From Pyrrhosoma nymphula (taxonomy: Eukaryota > Arthropoda > Insecta > Odonata > Coenagrionidae): 64,000 nucleotides of DNA. The DNA is taken from contig OY754332.1 of assembly GCA_963573305.1 (NCBI GenBank), positions 47,467,559 through 47,531,558 of the forward strand. The letters run 5' to 3'. The notes below the pieces were generated by a model. That model had not been told where the DNA came from, ran no database searches, and was given only the letters and a program-made list of their open reading frames with translations. The position numbers and the translations under genes are program-made. This document shows, piece by piece, positions 47,966 through 59,754 of the stretch. How positions within the stretch are numbered: position 1 is the stretch's first letter; every line of letters starts with the position of its first letter.

Positions 47966-48759
47966 GTCGTGATGACTAAGGCATGCTAATAATAACAAAT
48001 AATCGCAAGGTTTCATTCAAGTAAAGCACACTACACCACACCTTTTTTCATGTAATAATTATCACATGCGGACTATGTGAACACCCACCAATATGAAATC
48101 GACGAAATCATGCGGTATCATTGTTATTTTCGCATACGATAATGATCACGGCGTTCTAAACCCGATTCCCACGGTGTCTATCATAGAACTCCATCGATAA
48201 GTATCGGGCAACACGAAACCCCATGTTGCCACATTTCACACTTTACTAATTACGAATTGCGAACCTTGTTTTGGATACGGAGTAGATATGGCAACACCGG
48301 GTGACATTTACCTACTCTTCCCACAGTTCTATGATTACTGCTCACGTGGTTGTACAAATTTAGCCATATTTTCCAGTCCACTGGAGAAGCTGACTAAATT
48401 TCTGACCTTGTGTGAGCGCTTGTAAAACGACCTCGCTCAAAATAAGGGATGCCTACGTGAACCCCCTCACAGCTAACGAGGTTAAGCCATGCTAATCAAG
48501 GCACGTTCGTCACTATGCATACTAATGGCCAGTGGTCACTGGACATTGGACGCGTGGGTCCTCAGATGCAGGAGGGGGTGCTCGCGAAAAAAGTGAGTCA
48601 CTTCCAGACGCGGAGACGACCAGTAAGTGGCCGCCGAGTTAAGGCTCCCTAAGTTTAAGGGTCCTCAGTCATACTGATTGCACCTGCCAGAGAGGCTGTC
48701 AAAATAATGAAATTTATTTATCAGACAAGCTTTTGGGGCCCACAACATCGGTGATACGG

Positions 48760-50025
48760 GTCGAAGTAAAATCAATCTTTTCATCAAATGCTGCGCACCG
48801 CTATGATTGATAATCCGGAGGAAGGGGAAGTGGACCAATGGTGTTCCCAAGGACTGCATAATGATGACTCATGTGTCGTATGACATAACCTGTTCAGCCT
48901 AAAATTTCCCATCAATTAAATTAATGCTCAAGGAACACTCACTGCCAACTTTGAGTGCGCTTAAGTATAGCTCAGTGAAGAATGGCGCGAACAAACCACC
49001 AAACATACACATGAGGCACTAAAATGTTCGAATTAATTTAGCTGTAGAAGTTAGCTTCAACAGCAACAGGTGCAACAGGTACATTTTTAATACTTTGAGG
49101 ACATGATCCATTCAAGCAATTGCTATGAAATAATCCGATAGCTGACGCCGATGAGCAGATTTGAGATATAATATGCCTTCTTGCGCCAGGGGGAGCGTCC
49201 AAGATCCACCCAATCCTTACACTGCAACCAATAAATACTAACTTAAAATAAAGGAAAAGCGTGAAATCTTAACCTTAGCGAACTTAAATTCTGAGAGCGC
49301 TACATTGAACCTTTTGGGTACTCTTTCATCATGGCTCAAGACCTTACCGAAGAACCCTTTCCATATATTTCTTTGCAAGCGAGACGTCAGGCAAGATGCT
49401 CAGGGAATGGCAGAATAAAATGATTAAATAATGGTTATTTCCTATAATAAATTAATGACGATTATACAAATTAAAAATACTTCAGTACTAGGGATAAAGG
49501 TAAACTATTTATTTTGCTTTGAGCGAAGCAATCCTATTCAAATCGGAAAATGATCTAGAATGGCTCAAACAATAATTGTTGCAAAAGAAATAGGTAGCAC
49601 AGGATTCAATGCCCACTAAGAGGCCCATCAATGAATTCCGGTGGCATCTGCTAGTATGCAAGGAGGGGAGGCAAACATAGAGGGATGGCCCCAAAGTGAA
49701 ATGTTACATCTCGGGTATCTCCCAAGAAAATCCACGTTCAGCAGCACGAATGAACCATTATTTAAACACGCAAATATTGTAATAAATTGCCTGACGTAAT
49801 GTATTGATGTAAGAGACTGATACATGTCTAACTTTGAGGAACAGTGGAAATGTCTCTTCTCATCGAATGCTGCGCGCTACTATGATTGATAATCAAGGAG
49901 AGGAGGAGGTGGGACAACGGTACCTCGGAGGGCTGCAGATTATGACTCCTAACATTACCCACTAATTGAGTGAATGGGTCAGGAACACTCAAATGTCCGC
50001 TTAAGTGAGCTCAAGAAGATGGGCC
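48760..50025 (+). repeat. Diverged direct repeat pair about 1.07 kb apart
   Basis: Segment 48770-48960 (CATCAAATGCTGCGCACCGC, TATGATTGATAATCCGGAGG, AGGAACACTCAC) recurs at 49855-50010 as CATCGAATGCTGCGCGCTAC, TATGATTGATAATCAAGGAG, AGGAACACTCAA. Both are followed by a CGCTTAAGT-like stretch. The arrangement could be the two terminal repeats of a small LTR-type element or a segmental duplication. No LTR hallmarks (TG...CA ends, primer site) are clear. Confidence 0.6.
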
Positions 50026-50030
50026 ATGTG

Positions 50031-50610
50031 TCGGAGTTGTGTAAGTTGTGAAGTTATCTCAATAAAAACTATAGCTCAGTACTTTTGCACATTCACGCTT
50101 AGTTTCCGACCACGGTTTCAACACTAATTCCGGTCGTAGAACTCGTAAATGTAGACCTGAAAATGGCTATTAGTTACTAAGACCATGCCCGGAAACAAAT
50201 TTCAAGTGTGAAAACGTACCGAGCCATCGTTTTTATTAATATTACATCAAAGTCTCCGCGGCAGTGGTGACCGCCTGAGCAAGTCCTCACATTTCCGTAA
50301 ATATGCAAAAGAGCATGTCACGCAGGATGTACACGAAGGGGAGCGAACCCAAAGGCCGACCACTGCGTTTCCTTCCGAGCTGTTTTCATCAGAAAGGACG
50401 ATTTGCCCAACATTACCCAAGAGATAAAAATGGCGGGATCAAAATAGCTTGGAAGTTCCTTCGAGTGAGAGCGGATTGGCGCTCCACCCGAAACACTTCA
50501 AGAGTGCTCCTCTTCTGAGACTTGGACTGAATTCCACATCGCGGTCGAGTGGATAAACAAATGAAGAAAATGTTCCATCGTTTCCGGCTCAACTATGTGG
50601 AAGTTGATTA
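50031..50610. other. Unassigned sequence
   Basis: No supportable feature. Confidence 0.4.
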
Positions 50611-50853
50611 TCACAAATGAAAAAGTAACTTTGTTTTCTTCAACAGATTTATTCTCTTGGCACAACATGTTTCGACACAACGGTGTTTTTATGAATATAC
50701 CTGTGCCTTCTCATGATGAATCGTATGTATACCTGATGAATGTGCCTGATGATGAATAGTACATAGTACCTGAGGATGACACCGTTGTGTCAAAACGTTG
50801 TACCAAGAGAATAAATCTGTGGAAGAAAACAAAGTTACTCTTTCATTTGTGAA
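50611..50853. mobile_element. Foldback element with Penelope-like motif
   Basis: The left arm TCACAAATGAAAAAGTAACT, followed by TTGTTTTCTTCAACAGATTT, is nearly the exact reverse complement of the right arm ending AAATCTGTGGAAGAAAACAA and AGTTACTCTTTCATTTGTGA. The arms pair for about 85 bases around a loop of about 70. The right arm includes CTGAGGATGACACCGTTGTG then TCAAAACGTTGTACCAAGAG. On the other strand the left arm reads ACACCGTTGTGTCGAAACAT. Hairpin-then-GAAAC sequences of this kind are, from memory, frequent in the terminal repeats of Penelope-like elements. No coding sequence and no clear target duplication. Confidence 0.7.
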
Positions 50854-51045
50854 AAAAACTTTCAAAAAACTCCAAAATTTTCATTATTTAGTGAGAACCT
50901 CACATACCTCCAAAGCTCACCTTCCCTTAGTGCAAAGCTACACTTATCATGAGCTCTACACAGAGTGTCTCGCGAAATTAGTCATTTAAAACCTAAAATT
51001 GTTAGCGTGTAACATCCATTCGAAGACTGGGTGATGTAACACCAT

Positions 51046-51240
51046 CTACATCTACAAAATACCCTGCAAGCCATCTCAAGGGTGTGTGGCAGGGTGTGAG
51101 TAGTCAACAACATGCATTACACAGCACCCAATTCGAGTTCGTGAAACTACGGATGTATTAGTATAAATCGCTAATGCTTGTCTCGAGGCGAAGACTTGCA
51201 AGCATGCACTACACTATAGGTATGCTACCGATGTTACATC
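51046..51240 (-). repeat. TAGATG-tailed repeat, copy 3
   Basis: Inverted relative to 44238-44558: it starts ATCTACATCTAC, then CCTGCAAGCCATCTCAAGGG, TGTGTGGCAGGGTG and AACATGCATTACAC, and farther on AATCGCTAATGCTTGTCTCG. Confidence 0.7.
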
Positions 51241-53413
51241 GTCGAAATCATACGCAGCTTCGCGCTCTCACGTAGTTCAAAATTACATACCCAAAAAAAT
51301 AGCGTTCGCGAGGTGAAATGAGGATTCGCAGACTTAACATATTCACTGATTAATCCCAATGCGGCCCAAAGTTACTTAAGTTACGCACCAAATATGCCAA
51401 CATTTTGTGAAAATACCAAAATTGTGCGTGGCGTCTGTTTTTTGGGAGCGACTTGCGGTCGACGTTCTAGAGCGGCGCCTACCCACCGGATGCCCTTATC
51501 GATGCCGCCACCGGGGCATTATTACCCTTGCTTCCTCCACACAACAACAAGAGTCACCACCACTCTCCTTAAAATGTAATTTTTTTCCAAGCGGTGCATG
51601 AAATCTGAAGATGGAACGCGTTTAAACTAGATCGCTGAGGGCATTTTTCTTCGGGATGACATAATAAGACACTTTGATATTAACTTCGACTGATTCTTTA
51701 AAATCGTTCAATTACCGCTTATAGAACGCATTAGGAGTTTCGATAAAAAGGGATTTTTGAAGATGGCGACGAAGGATTGCGACCTAGGGTGCCCTGGTCA
51801 AACGCGTAGACTACCTTACTCCCCTGTGCAGAGCTAGTTTTCGAGCAATGGGCTCTTCCACACAAAAGGGTATTCAGCGCAACTGCCACCATGTTTTGCT
51901 ACATCTGCCGGGATTTAATTTCGGGGGGGCATGTCGAATACAAGCAGGGGGGGGAATTTTGGTAAAGCAGGAACAAAATTGTGTTAACGACATTAAGAGT
52001 GCAATTCCGACTGCAATCTAACACCAATTTTTTATAGATAATTGCTGAGAAAGGTACTGATTAACTTCAACACAGACGGTTTTTTATGCTTGAAAGTTAC
52101 AAACATTTAAAAAAAATGTTTTTCTCAATAAAGAATAGATGAAATCAACATTTTTGAAAAAAACAAACAAATTTTTAACTTTTTCCTATATAGAGTCATT
52201 TATTTAAATATGCTCAAAATTAAGAAGGGGACAATCATTCCATACCGTGCCGGCTACTACACTGGTCTGTACCCAAAACCTCGCCTGGCACTCCACCAAG
52301 GGATTAATATTTCGCTGGGATCAACCAAAGAAGGAGTAGCAGGCTGATGCAGGAGCGTGCCAGGGTGGCCCAAAAAAAACGCAGGCCCGGGTCGCGGATG
52401 GCAACGCCGCCGTCGTCATCGGCCCTGTCCGACGAAGAACATCGCGGAGGCCTCAAAATGAAACATGCGCATTCAAGGTCGATAAAAACATTTTTGCGCG
52501 TCCCAGCCAGAGGGACGGGTGAGCCATAAGTCCATCCCTCGCACACACTCACCACATTGTGGCGAAGCCGAGGGCCGGCCAGGCCACAAAGAGGCCCACG
52601 GTTTCACCACAACTTCGACTGCCACGATTATTTCTATTTTGATCAGGCGAGGATAAACGATTGACACCCCGTCAATAAAATTTTGAGACCAGCATAGTAA
52701 CACAACAGGTTTCTTTCACTCTGCAAACCGATCTGATTACTCGATACAAGCTGTCAGCTTTTATGCGAGTCGATGGCAATAATGGACAAACCCAATGGTA
52801 CTCATACAGGCTGATTTATCCAGACTTTCCTCATCGCTAGAAATGATCAATGTACTGTTACTTATTGCGCTCAAATTCATGGCATTTAATTTTTCTTTTC
52901 GTAATGCCAAACGCCAAAGGGACAAAGACCACGGGGAACCAGCCTAAGCCTTCCCACAAGAAACCCCGTCATATTCATTATTGTTTGACATCTGCAGAAA
53001 CCATAGGGACGATCAAATGGCATTCCACATTCATTCAAAGCCGCCTTTCACATTCCAAGCGAAATTAATTTCTTTTGACATTAGTTTAGCCACAGCAATA
53101 AGCAGAACTTTTTTCAGTCGGTAGGCAAATCGGTACACTCTTCCAACTTTATTATTCCAGCATTTTCCGAGAAATAGAAATGAAGTATCATAAAGTTATT
53201 CACCAATATCATGGCAACAATCATCTAGGAAGAATGAGCTCAATGAAAAATGACTAACGTTCACAGTCCAAGCAAAACCACTTGGATTTTCAACGATTTC
53301 CCCCTTACGTAATGCAATAAATAGACAAGGGTACACGTCCTTTAAAGTCAATCTTGAATGGAAAAACATAAAATAAAATTTATAAAATTAACACAATTGT
53401 ACGTCGTAGAAAC
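51241..53413. other. Anonymous sequence
   Basis: No gene was recognised. A GC-richer patch lies at 52330-52620, with frames on both strands lacking domains. Confidence 0.4.
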
Positions 53414-53657
53414 GATATGCATTTATGTTGGTTAGTTTCTTTTGGATTCTGCGATTAAACTAAACTTTTTTAGCAACAATTTCGCCGTGCTATTCTGCCG
53501 GCTTCGTCGGGCATTCGTGAATGCCTGGCAAAGCTAGCAGAATAGCACGGCGACTCTGTTGCTAAAAAAAAAGTTTAGTTTAATCGCTGAATCCAATAGA
53601 AACTAACCAAAATAAAAATGAACTGCGAAAATCTACGAAAAAAGATATGCATTTATG
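53414..53657 (+). mobile_element. Hairpin insertion with 14 bp direct repeats and 33 nt tail
   Basis: GATATGCATTTATG occurs at 53414-53427 and again at 53644-53657. Between them a hairpin (53428-53610) pairs TTGGTTAGTTTC...TTAAACTAAACTTTTTTAGC with GCTAAAAAAAAAGTTTAGTT...GAAACTAACCAA. Deeper, CGCCGTGCTATTCTG pairs with CAGAATAGCACGGCG. The right side alone has a 33-base unpaired tail (53611-53643) ending in ACGAAAAAA. The repeat length and one-sided tail suggest retrotransposition of a hairpin RNA more than cut-and-paste transposition. Confidence 0.8.
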
Positions 53658-53756
53658 ATTAAACCACGAACGTCGTCCACCCAAAAGAGTGTAAAATTTC
53701 ACGATGAGGAATATGAACAATGCTACAGTCTTGTAACATTGGCCGCTGCAATCTGC

Positions 53757-53985
53757 ATCAATAGTCGTAGTTACACTAACTTTAGGGTATAGAGTAATGC
53801 ATGTTGGTGACTACTCACCCCGTGCCACACACCCTTGAGGTGGTTTAAAGGGGATTTTGTAATGTATGTCTATAATATTTGTTCCGCGTCAAGACAATCA
53901 GATATTTTATGGCTGTAGCAACGAGCGTTGGCCCATGCCACACACCATAGAGGGGGCTTGCACAGTACTACATACACCCAATGAA
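53757..53985 (+). repeat. TAGATG-family repeat, truncated copy 4
   Basis: It contains TAGTCGTAGTTACACTAACT, TGCATGTTGGTGACTACTCA and GTGCCACACACCCTTGAGGT as in copy 2, and ends TTTTGTAATGTATG. A second, poorer core (GCCACACACCATAGAGGGGG, CTTGCACAGTACTACATAC) follows at 53933-53976. Confidence 0.6.
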
Positions 53986-55387
53986 AGACCTCATTTCCAA
54001 CAGGTTATTGAATCCATGGACAGATCACATAAACGCGACACAAACCAGCCCTTCCCATCACCATTAGTCCCGCTGGAACCATCTCCGCGGGCCCGACACG
54101 AAGCGCCCCCTTTCGCCTAAAAAAAAGATATATGTATCGGCTTCGACCTAACGCGCAGCGATAGTCGAGTTTTTTTTACCGTTTGCTCGTGCGTGACTCA
54201 TTCCGAGCGTTGTCGCAACGAGGCTGCAGGTGAAGGATGCTGGGCTTGCGCGTGCATGCCCCACGGCCAATGAGCAACTAGCACGATTTATCACACTCGC
54301 GAGCCAAGCTTTCGAAAATTTTCTCCTGGCCGCCATGATTGCACAGATGCTCCTCCAAGATTCGGGATTAGTCTTAAGGGTGGCGGGTTTGGCGAGGGGG
54401 GGGGGGAGGGTTTGGCACGTGCCAAAATCATTCAACGGCACGAGTAATTTGGAGAAGAAAATGGTCGCAAATTAAAGAAAGTTAGACTAGTTCAAAATCA
54501 TGATCCCATCACCATCAAAATTATATTTCACTTCTCTTTCTTATTTTAAACTTTAAACTTTGACAAAGAACAACCGCGAGAAAAGAGACACAAAATGGGT
54601 TTTATTGTCGAGCATCATCATCAGCTTGATAAGATAAATGCTCATTAGCTGAGGACGATGCTTTTACATTAAAATTCGAGTCAGGTTTGCTTACTCATTG
54701 AGGAGGAACCTTTTATTAAAAATGAATAGCAAGTTCCACAAAGCTACGCCGCAAACCACCAGCTTTACTCATTGAAGATTATGTTAAAGTTAAAACGTTT
54801 CATGACTGATTTTTTCTTTGCCAGTTTGAAAAAACCTAAGTATATTTTCTGTGAATATTCGTTCCTTCTGTGTGCATTAATCGCTTCCAATAGAGAAATT
54901 TTCCGAGGCAAATGTGTTCCGTTAGTATTGAAAGGGTTAAAAGGGTGCGATTAAGTTCACTGTGGGACACGACTATGTCAAGCCAGAGCAATTACTATCC
55001 ACCGCTTTCGTTACACCGAATTGGTATCTTATTCAACTGCCACCCTCCAGGCTTTCCCACATCTCAACAACTGAGTTGATCCGTGCAATCATAGTGCCAT
55101 GCCACGACTGCATTCAGTAATTTTGTTGATCGACATCGAGAGAAACAGAGCCGCGTAATAGGCAGCGACGAATGTTTAGGTGCGGTCCGCAACATTCCAA
55201 TAATATTCCCAGATGCATACAAAAAATGAGGGTAACATGGAGGGAGCACAAACGAAACGTTTGTTGCCGTTTCTTTTTGGGGAACTAGGATTTAGAGAAT
55301 AGTAGGAGGGTCGTCGGATGTAAAGGTGTAAGAGAGATATGTGCTTACGCTCTGGTTGGGCCACATTCGGAATACACCACGAGCACT
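53986..55387. other. Unassigned sequence
   Basis: A GC-richer patch lies at 54180-54430, with an 11-base G run at 54396-54406. No gene was recognised. Confidence 0.4.
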
Positions 55388-55660
55388 TCATCTACATCTA
55401 CGAAGTACCGTGCAAGCCACCACTAGGGTGTGTGGCACGGGGTGATTGCACACCAGGCATGCAGCACTCGTCCCAGCACAAGTCAGAACCTCGCACGCTC
55501 CCCCTGGCGCTAGGAGCAGGCCACAACGCAGCCAGGAGAACAGTGCGTAGTCCAACCAGAAACTGGGAGAGTGATACGTAAATGAACATGCAAACTTGCA
55601 GAACAATGCTATACACACATCTAGTGGTTAATATTACTGATACTTTTAATTTATGAATGC
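55388..55660 (-). repeat. TAGATG-tailed repeat, copy 5
   Basis: Starts CATCTACATCTACGAAGTAC, then CGTGCAAGCCACCACTAGGG, and matches the inverse of 21855-22103 over its whole length (AGGAGAACAGTGCG, AACTGGGAGAGTG, ACACATCTAGTGGTTAATATTA). Both belong to one subfamily, distinct from the 44 and 51 kb subfamily. Confidence 0.75.
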
Positions 55661-57845
55661 TACGAGAGGCTACTTCATGCAGAGAAGAAAATAAAATAAT
55701 GCGGAACAAATCGACCGGTGTGAAGTGTTAGTAATGATTTTGTGTTATTAAGCACAAGTGAAGATTCTACTCTACCTGTTGAGGGTGGGAGTTTTTATAA
55801 GATTGATCTATCGCAACTATTATGATCCACTTGAGACCCAGCAAAGAAAGATTTAATTTTGAAAAACAAAACACAAAGGAAAGTCGCAAGATTCGTTTAA
55901 AACTGCACGAGCGAACAGTGTGCTACACGACTGATGGTAGGACTAGGCTGGGAGCCGTTGGAGAGTTAGAGGCTACTCTCGCTTAGATTACTTCAAAATA
56001 TTGAATCAAACACAAGTTGCACTTTTCCACGATACTTGAAGGAGAAATTACTTGAAAAATGCATACCAGACGAGTTTCAGTGTGGCAGGGAGTACACGAT
56101 TTTGACGCCGTGCCATATCTCGAGAGCTAATAGATGCGGCAAAATAAGAAAGACACATTGACCAACTGATGGGCAAAAAATTACTTTTTTTTCCACGGGC
56201 CATTAGTGACTAAAGCAAAAAAAGAGTGTGATATAAAGACATTTCGTGGATGGATTTACCAATTTCCCTGACCAATCGCCAAAAGGTCACCCATTATTGG
56301 AATATTTTATTTCTGCTGAACTTTTGAATCTGCTGGATTTTCGTCAAAACTCAGAAAATGTTAAAAGCTGAAATCAATACATTCAAATCTACAAGTACAC
56401 CCTGATGAGAAATATATAAAACCTTCATAAGTTTAAAAAACACGAGGTAAAATTTTCCGAAGAGCCTCGGATTCCTTGTGATGAGCGTAATACATTGTGA
56501 TCATGAATTTTAACACTACTAGGCAAATATCGCAATAAGGGTATACAAAAGGGATACATGGTACGTCTGATTAACAACTAAATGTTCCACGAATTGACGG
56601 GGCTTACTCCATGCACGTCATGCATTGTTTTAGATGGTGAAATACCTTGGTGAAATAAGGGGTGAGAAAGACTGGCCGATAAACATAATGGTCGAAAAAT
56701 AACGAGAATGTCCTATCCCAGTTTCTCCCTGACTGTTACGAGAATTCCTTGACTTTTCCAGAAATTCAAAATTCCCTGACAATTCCAGGTTTTCCCTGAC
56801 AATCGCCACCCTGGGAGATGTTTGATAGCAAGAATGGACGGAGGAATTTGAGCAAAAAGAACATAGGCGCCTATTGTAAGCACATGCATTTTTTAAACTA
56901 TAGGAACACGTCTAGCATCGTGAGGTCGACACTTGGGGAATACTGGGGTACTGCACAGACAGATCGCCGCCCTACTGTGAAGTCGACGATAAAATACAGT
57001 GCTCTGATTCTTATCATCACCCCGGCTCGATACCTAGACCTAGTTTAATCGATCACGACCACGTGAAAGTCGCGAAAAATACGATCGCACAGCAAAGTGA
57101 TGATGGATTTTTATTGCCATCCTCCCGACTCAAATTCTCCATCACGTCTTGAAAGCGTAAACTTTCCGGATTTGAGGCCTTAATAATGGTTTTCATCACG
57201 CATGTCACGGCTGTTAACCTTCGCGGAAAGAAAAATGCCACCGCAAGGCAGTATTTTACCCCAGTGACATTCATGATGGCGTAGCTTTATGGAAATATCA
57301 CGTCCGATCACCACGGGATGTAGATTTTAACACCGGCACAGCGTGGACACGCGTGATCCGGTTAGTATCTCACCACGATAGTAGTGAACGTGTGAAACGT
57401 CTGACTTCATTTCAGTTAGGAATATCACTTTCGAAGCCATATCAGATATCTTGACGTAAAATTGGTACACCGTACTGAATGAAGATCAGCATACCACATC
57501 AACGTGGATTGCAACCCATATGCTGACGGCAGGACCAAAATGACGGAAAAGTATTCCCTGCGGCGACGGTGCTCATTAATTAGCTTTAAAACTTTCATTA
57601 TTCTGCTCTTATAGCTCAGGACTGTAAACAGCAGACTTTTCCCAGGGCCCACATTAAGTTTATCAGCCTTCACTCCGCCCAATCAAACCCCATCCCCACC
57701 CTCCCCTTCTTATATAGACCGCGACAAAGACGGTGCGCGGATGCCCCGCGGAATCATGGGAGCACAGGCACCTACGGTTTACGACAACATGTGACTCCAA
57801 TTGATTTGCGGCTGTCCGAACGCGAAAAGCGATCACTGTCCTTCT
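55661..57845. other. Anonymous sequence with a TTCCCTGAC-type patch
   Basis: At about 56726-56812 the words TTCCCTGAC, TTTTCCAG, TTCCCTGACAATTCCAGG and TTTTCCCTGACAATCGCCAC repeat in a degenerate array. I recall this as a widespread animal repeat type. Nothing else could be supported. Confidence 0.45.
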
Positions 57846-58405
57846 CGTAGGCAGGCGGAGCGGGATTTTTCCCTATGCGTAATACAGACCATATTCGAAT
57901 TTTATTTTAAAATTTTCAAAATGGTATGACGCATCAAGTATATACACCAACATTAACTACGCAAAAACTTGTTTTTTTTTAGGCTGAGCTTCTCAGTAAC
58001 CGTCTAAATATACACATTAAGGGTTTTAACTTGAAATATTAGTTTCACGCCGTACACTGACAACGCCTCCACGAACGAATGTTTTCTTTTGCGGTATTGG
58101 AAGAAGTATTGCATTAAGTAACATGTTTATTTGTAAAAATAACTGGATAAATATCACATTTCTGACCAGCGACCTGGACATCAGAACCTCATTTATTTAG
58201 GAGCGAGCAGCCTCACCATATCCCCTGGAAATCAGCCGCTTTAATTTGTAAAAAATTCGAAAATTTCCATTTATTTATTTTACAGTATTTCTAGTTGCGT
58301 AAGTGGCTGATATTTGGTTGTCATTAGAGTGATGAGATATTTTTCTTTATACTGAGGTCGAACGCTGAAGTTTATGAAGTGATATCTCGTTCAAACTTAA
58401 TTAAA
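57846..58405 (-). mobile_element. MITE copy 5, most diverged
   Basis: Alignable blocks are CCATATTCGAATTTTATTT near the left end and TTTCACGCCGTACACTGAC in the middle. The right end reads GATATCTCGTTCAAACTTAATTAA. The left end is GTAGGCAGGCGGAGCGGGAT, an eroded form of GGTAGTTTGAGCGAGAT. Same orientation as copies 2 and 3. Confidence 0.65.
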
Positions 58406-58635
58406 TCTAGCGCAGATTTCAGTGAAACCCAACCGACCTGGCAAACATAGAAGGACAGCACGCTCCTTTCCTTCGTGCATGTCCAAGATCCCGAGTTGAA
58501 GGCGTTTTCTAGGTTACTGGGGTGTCACAAATTGATGCCACACACGTCACCACGGGAGAAATGTTTGTTGTTTGAGGGAAAACATCGTCTCTCGGGTTCG
58601 AACACCGTTTTGGATCAACGTTTGACCTTCTTGAC

Positions 58636-58917
58636 ACTTACTTTCACTAACAAGTTTTAAAAAATCTCCGATGGCCGTAATAAATTGTCACCGCTCGTCA
58701 AAAGTACACAACCATTGCTGTGTTGGTTTGCGGGAAAAAGGGGCAACCAGGTTGGTCACTGCCCCTTGCCCCAATTGCCCCTTTTTCTCATAAAACAACA
58801 CAGCAATGGTTGTGTACTTTTGACGAGTGGTGACAATTTACTACGGCCATTGGTGATTTTTTAAAACTTGTTATATTTCGAGGCCGTAGAGCTCAAGGTC
58901 CCTAGACTTACTTTTAC
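58636..58917 (+). mobile_element. Hairpin insertion with 12 bp direct repeats and 32 nt tail
   Basis: ACTTACTTTCAC at 58636-58647 recurs as ACTTACTTTTAC at 58906-58917 (one mismatch). The hairpin 58648-58873 pairs TAACAAGTTTTAAAAAATC with GATTTTTTAAAACTTGTTA. Further in, GTCAAAAGTACACAACCATTG pairs with CAATGGTTGTGTACTTTTGAC, and AAAAAGGGGCAA pairs with TTGCCCCTTTTT. A 32-base unpaired tail (58874-58905) lies only on the right, the same layout as 53414-53657. Confidence 0.75.
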
Positions 58918-59754
58918 AGCCTACTTAAGGCCAGAGAATAAAAACAAAGTTGCGGGATAATAAAGACACAATAAAGATAAAATTTAGTGAAATATACAGG
59001 GACTTGTTCATTGGTTCTGACGAGAATCGATTGCATCGTAACGAGGTAGTACTTGGAGAGTTGCAGTGTGAAGGACGGCAAAAAGTGAGTAATAATGATA
59101 TCTCAAAGAATATAGAGGTCAGGAGACGGAGAGAGATTATCCCATTGAGGAATACGCTTCGCAAGTGAGACGGATTAAGGTTCAGCTGTTGGCAATCCTT
59201 CCCGGGACCCAAGCGCTGATAATAGACGATAAAACCCTGGGCTCCTCTTTCGAGATCGAAACTTTCCCCGAATCGACAAGCTGCGGTCTTCTTACAACGT
59301 GAGTAGGCAAAGCCTATGTCCCGTGTCACGGTCAAAATATTTGATGAAACATTTTACTTGAGGATTTGAGAGTAGGGTGACAGGCAGAATTTCAAGAAAA
59401 TGTATTAGTAGAAGAAGTACTTCAGTTTAAAGTTCTTCTACGACTAAGGTCATTCCGCACATACTGTCTGCCAAGTGCAGATAGGGGCATCAGCATTCGG
59501 ACGAATAGGAAGGAGGATCTTCCCCCCAAATTCGATCTGAGCCCAATTACCATTTCCATCGTGAGAGGGAACCAGTGTTTCCATCGAGACAGGCCGTTGC
59601 TCTGTAATTAAATTCCGAGAAATTCACCGATGACTAGGAGGTACATAACATTTTCATCAAATTCTGCTTTTCAGGCGACAGACAAATCCGTTTGGTCATT
59701 TTTTAAGTAGACCGTGGGGCATCGGATTCCAGCGATGAGACTCCGCTGTCGGAC
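58918..59754. other. Unassigned sequence
   Basis: Frames of up to 136 codons (minus 58925-59335) show no family resemblance. No feature could be supported. Confidence 0.4.

Noticed and set aside
48760..50025. LTR retrotransposon
   Set aside because: Direct repeats are present but no TG/CA ends, primer-binding site, polypurine tract or polymerase are visible; kept only as a repeat pair.
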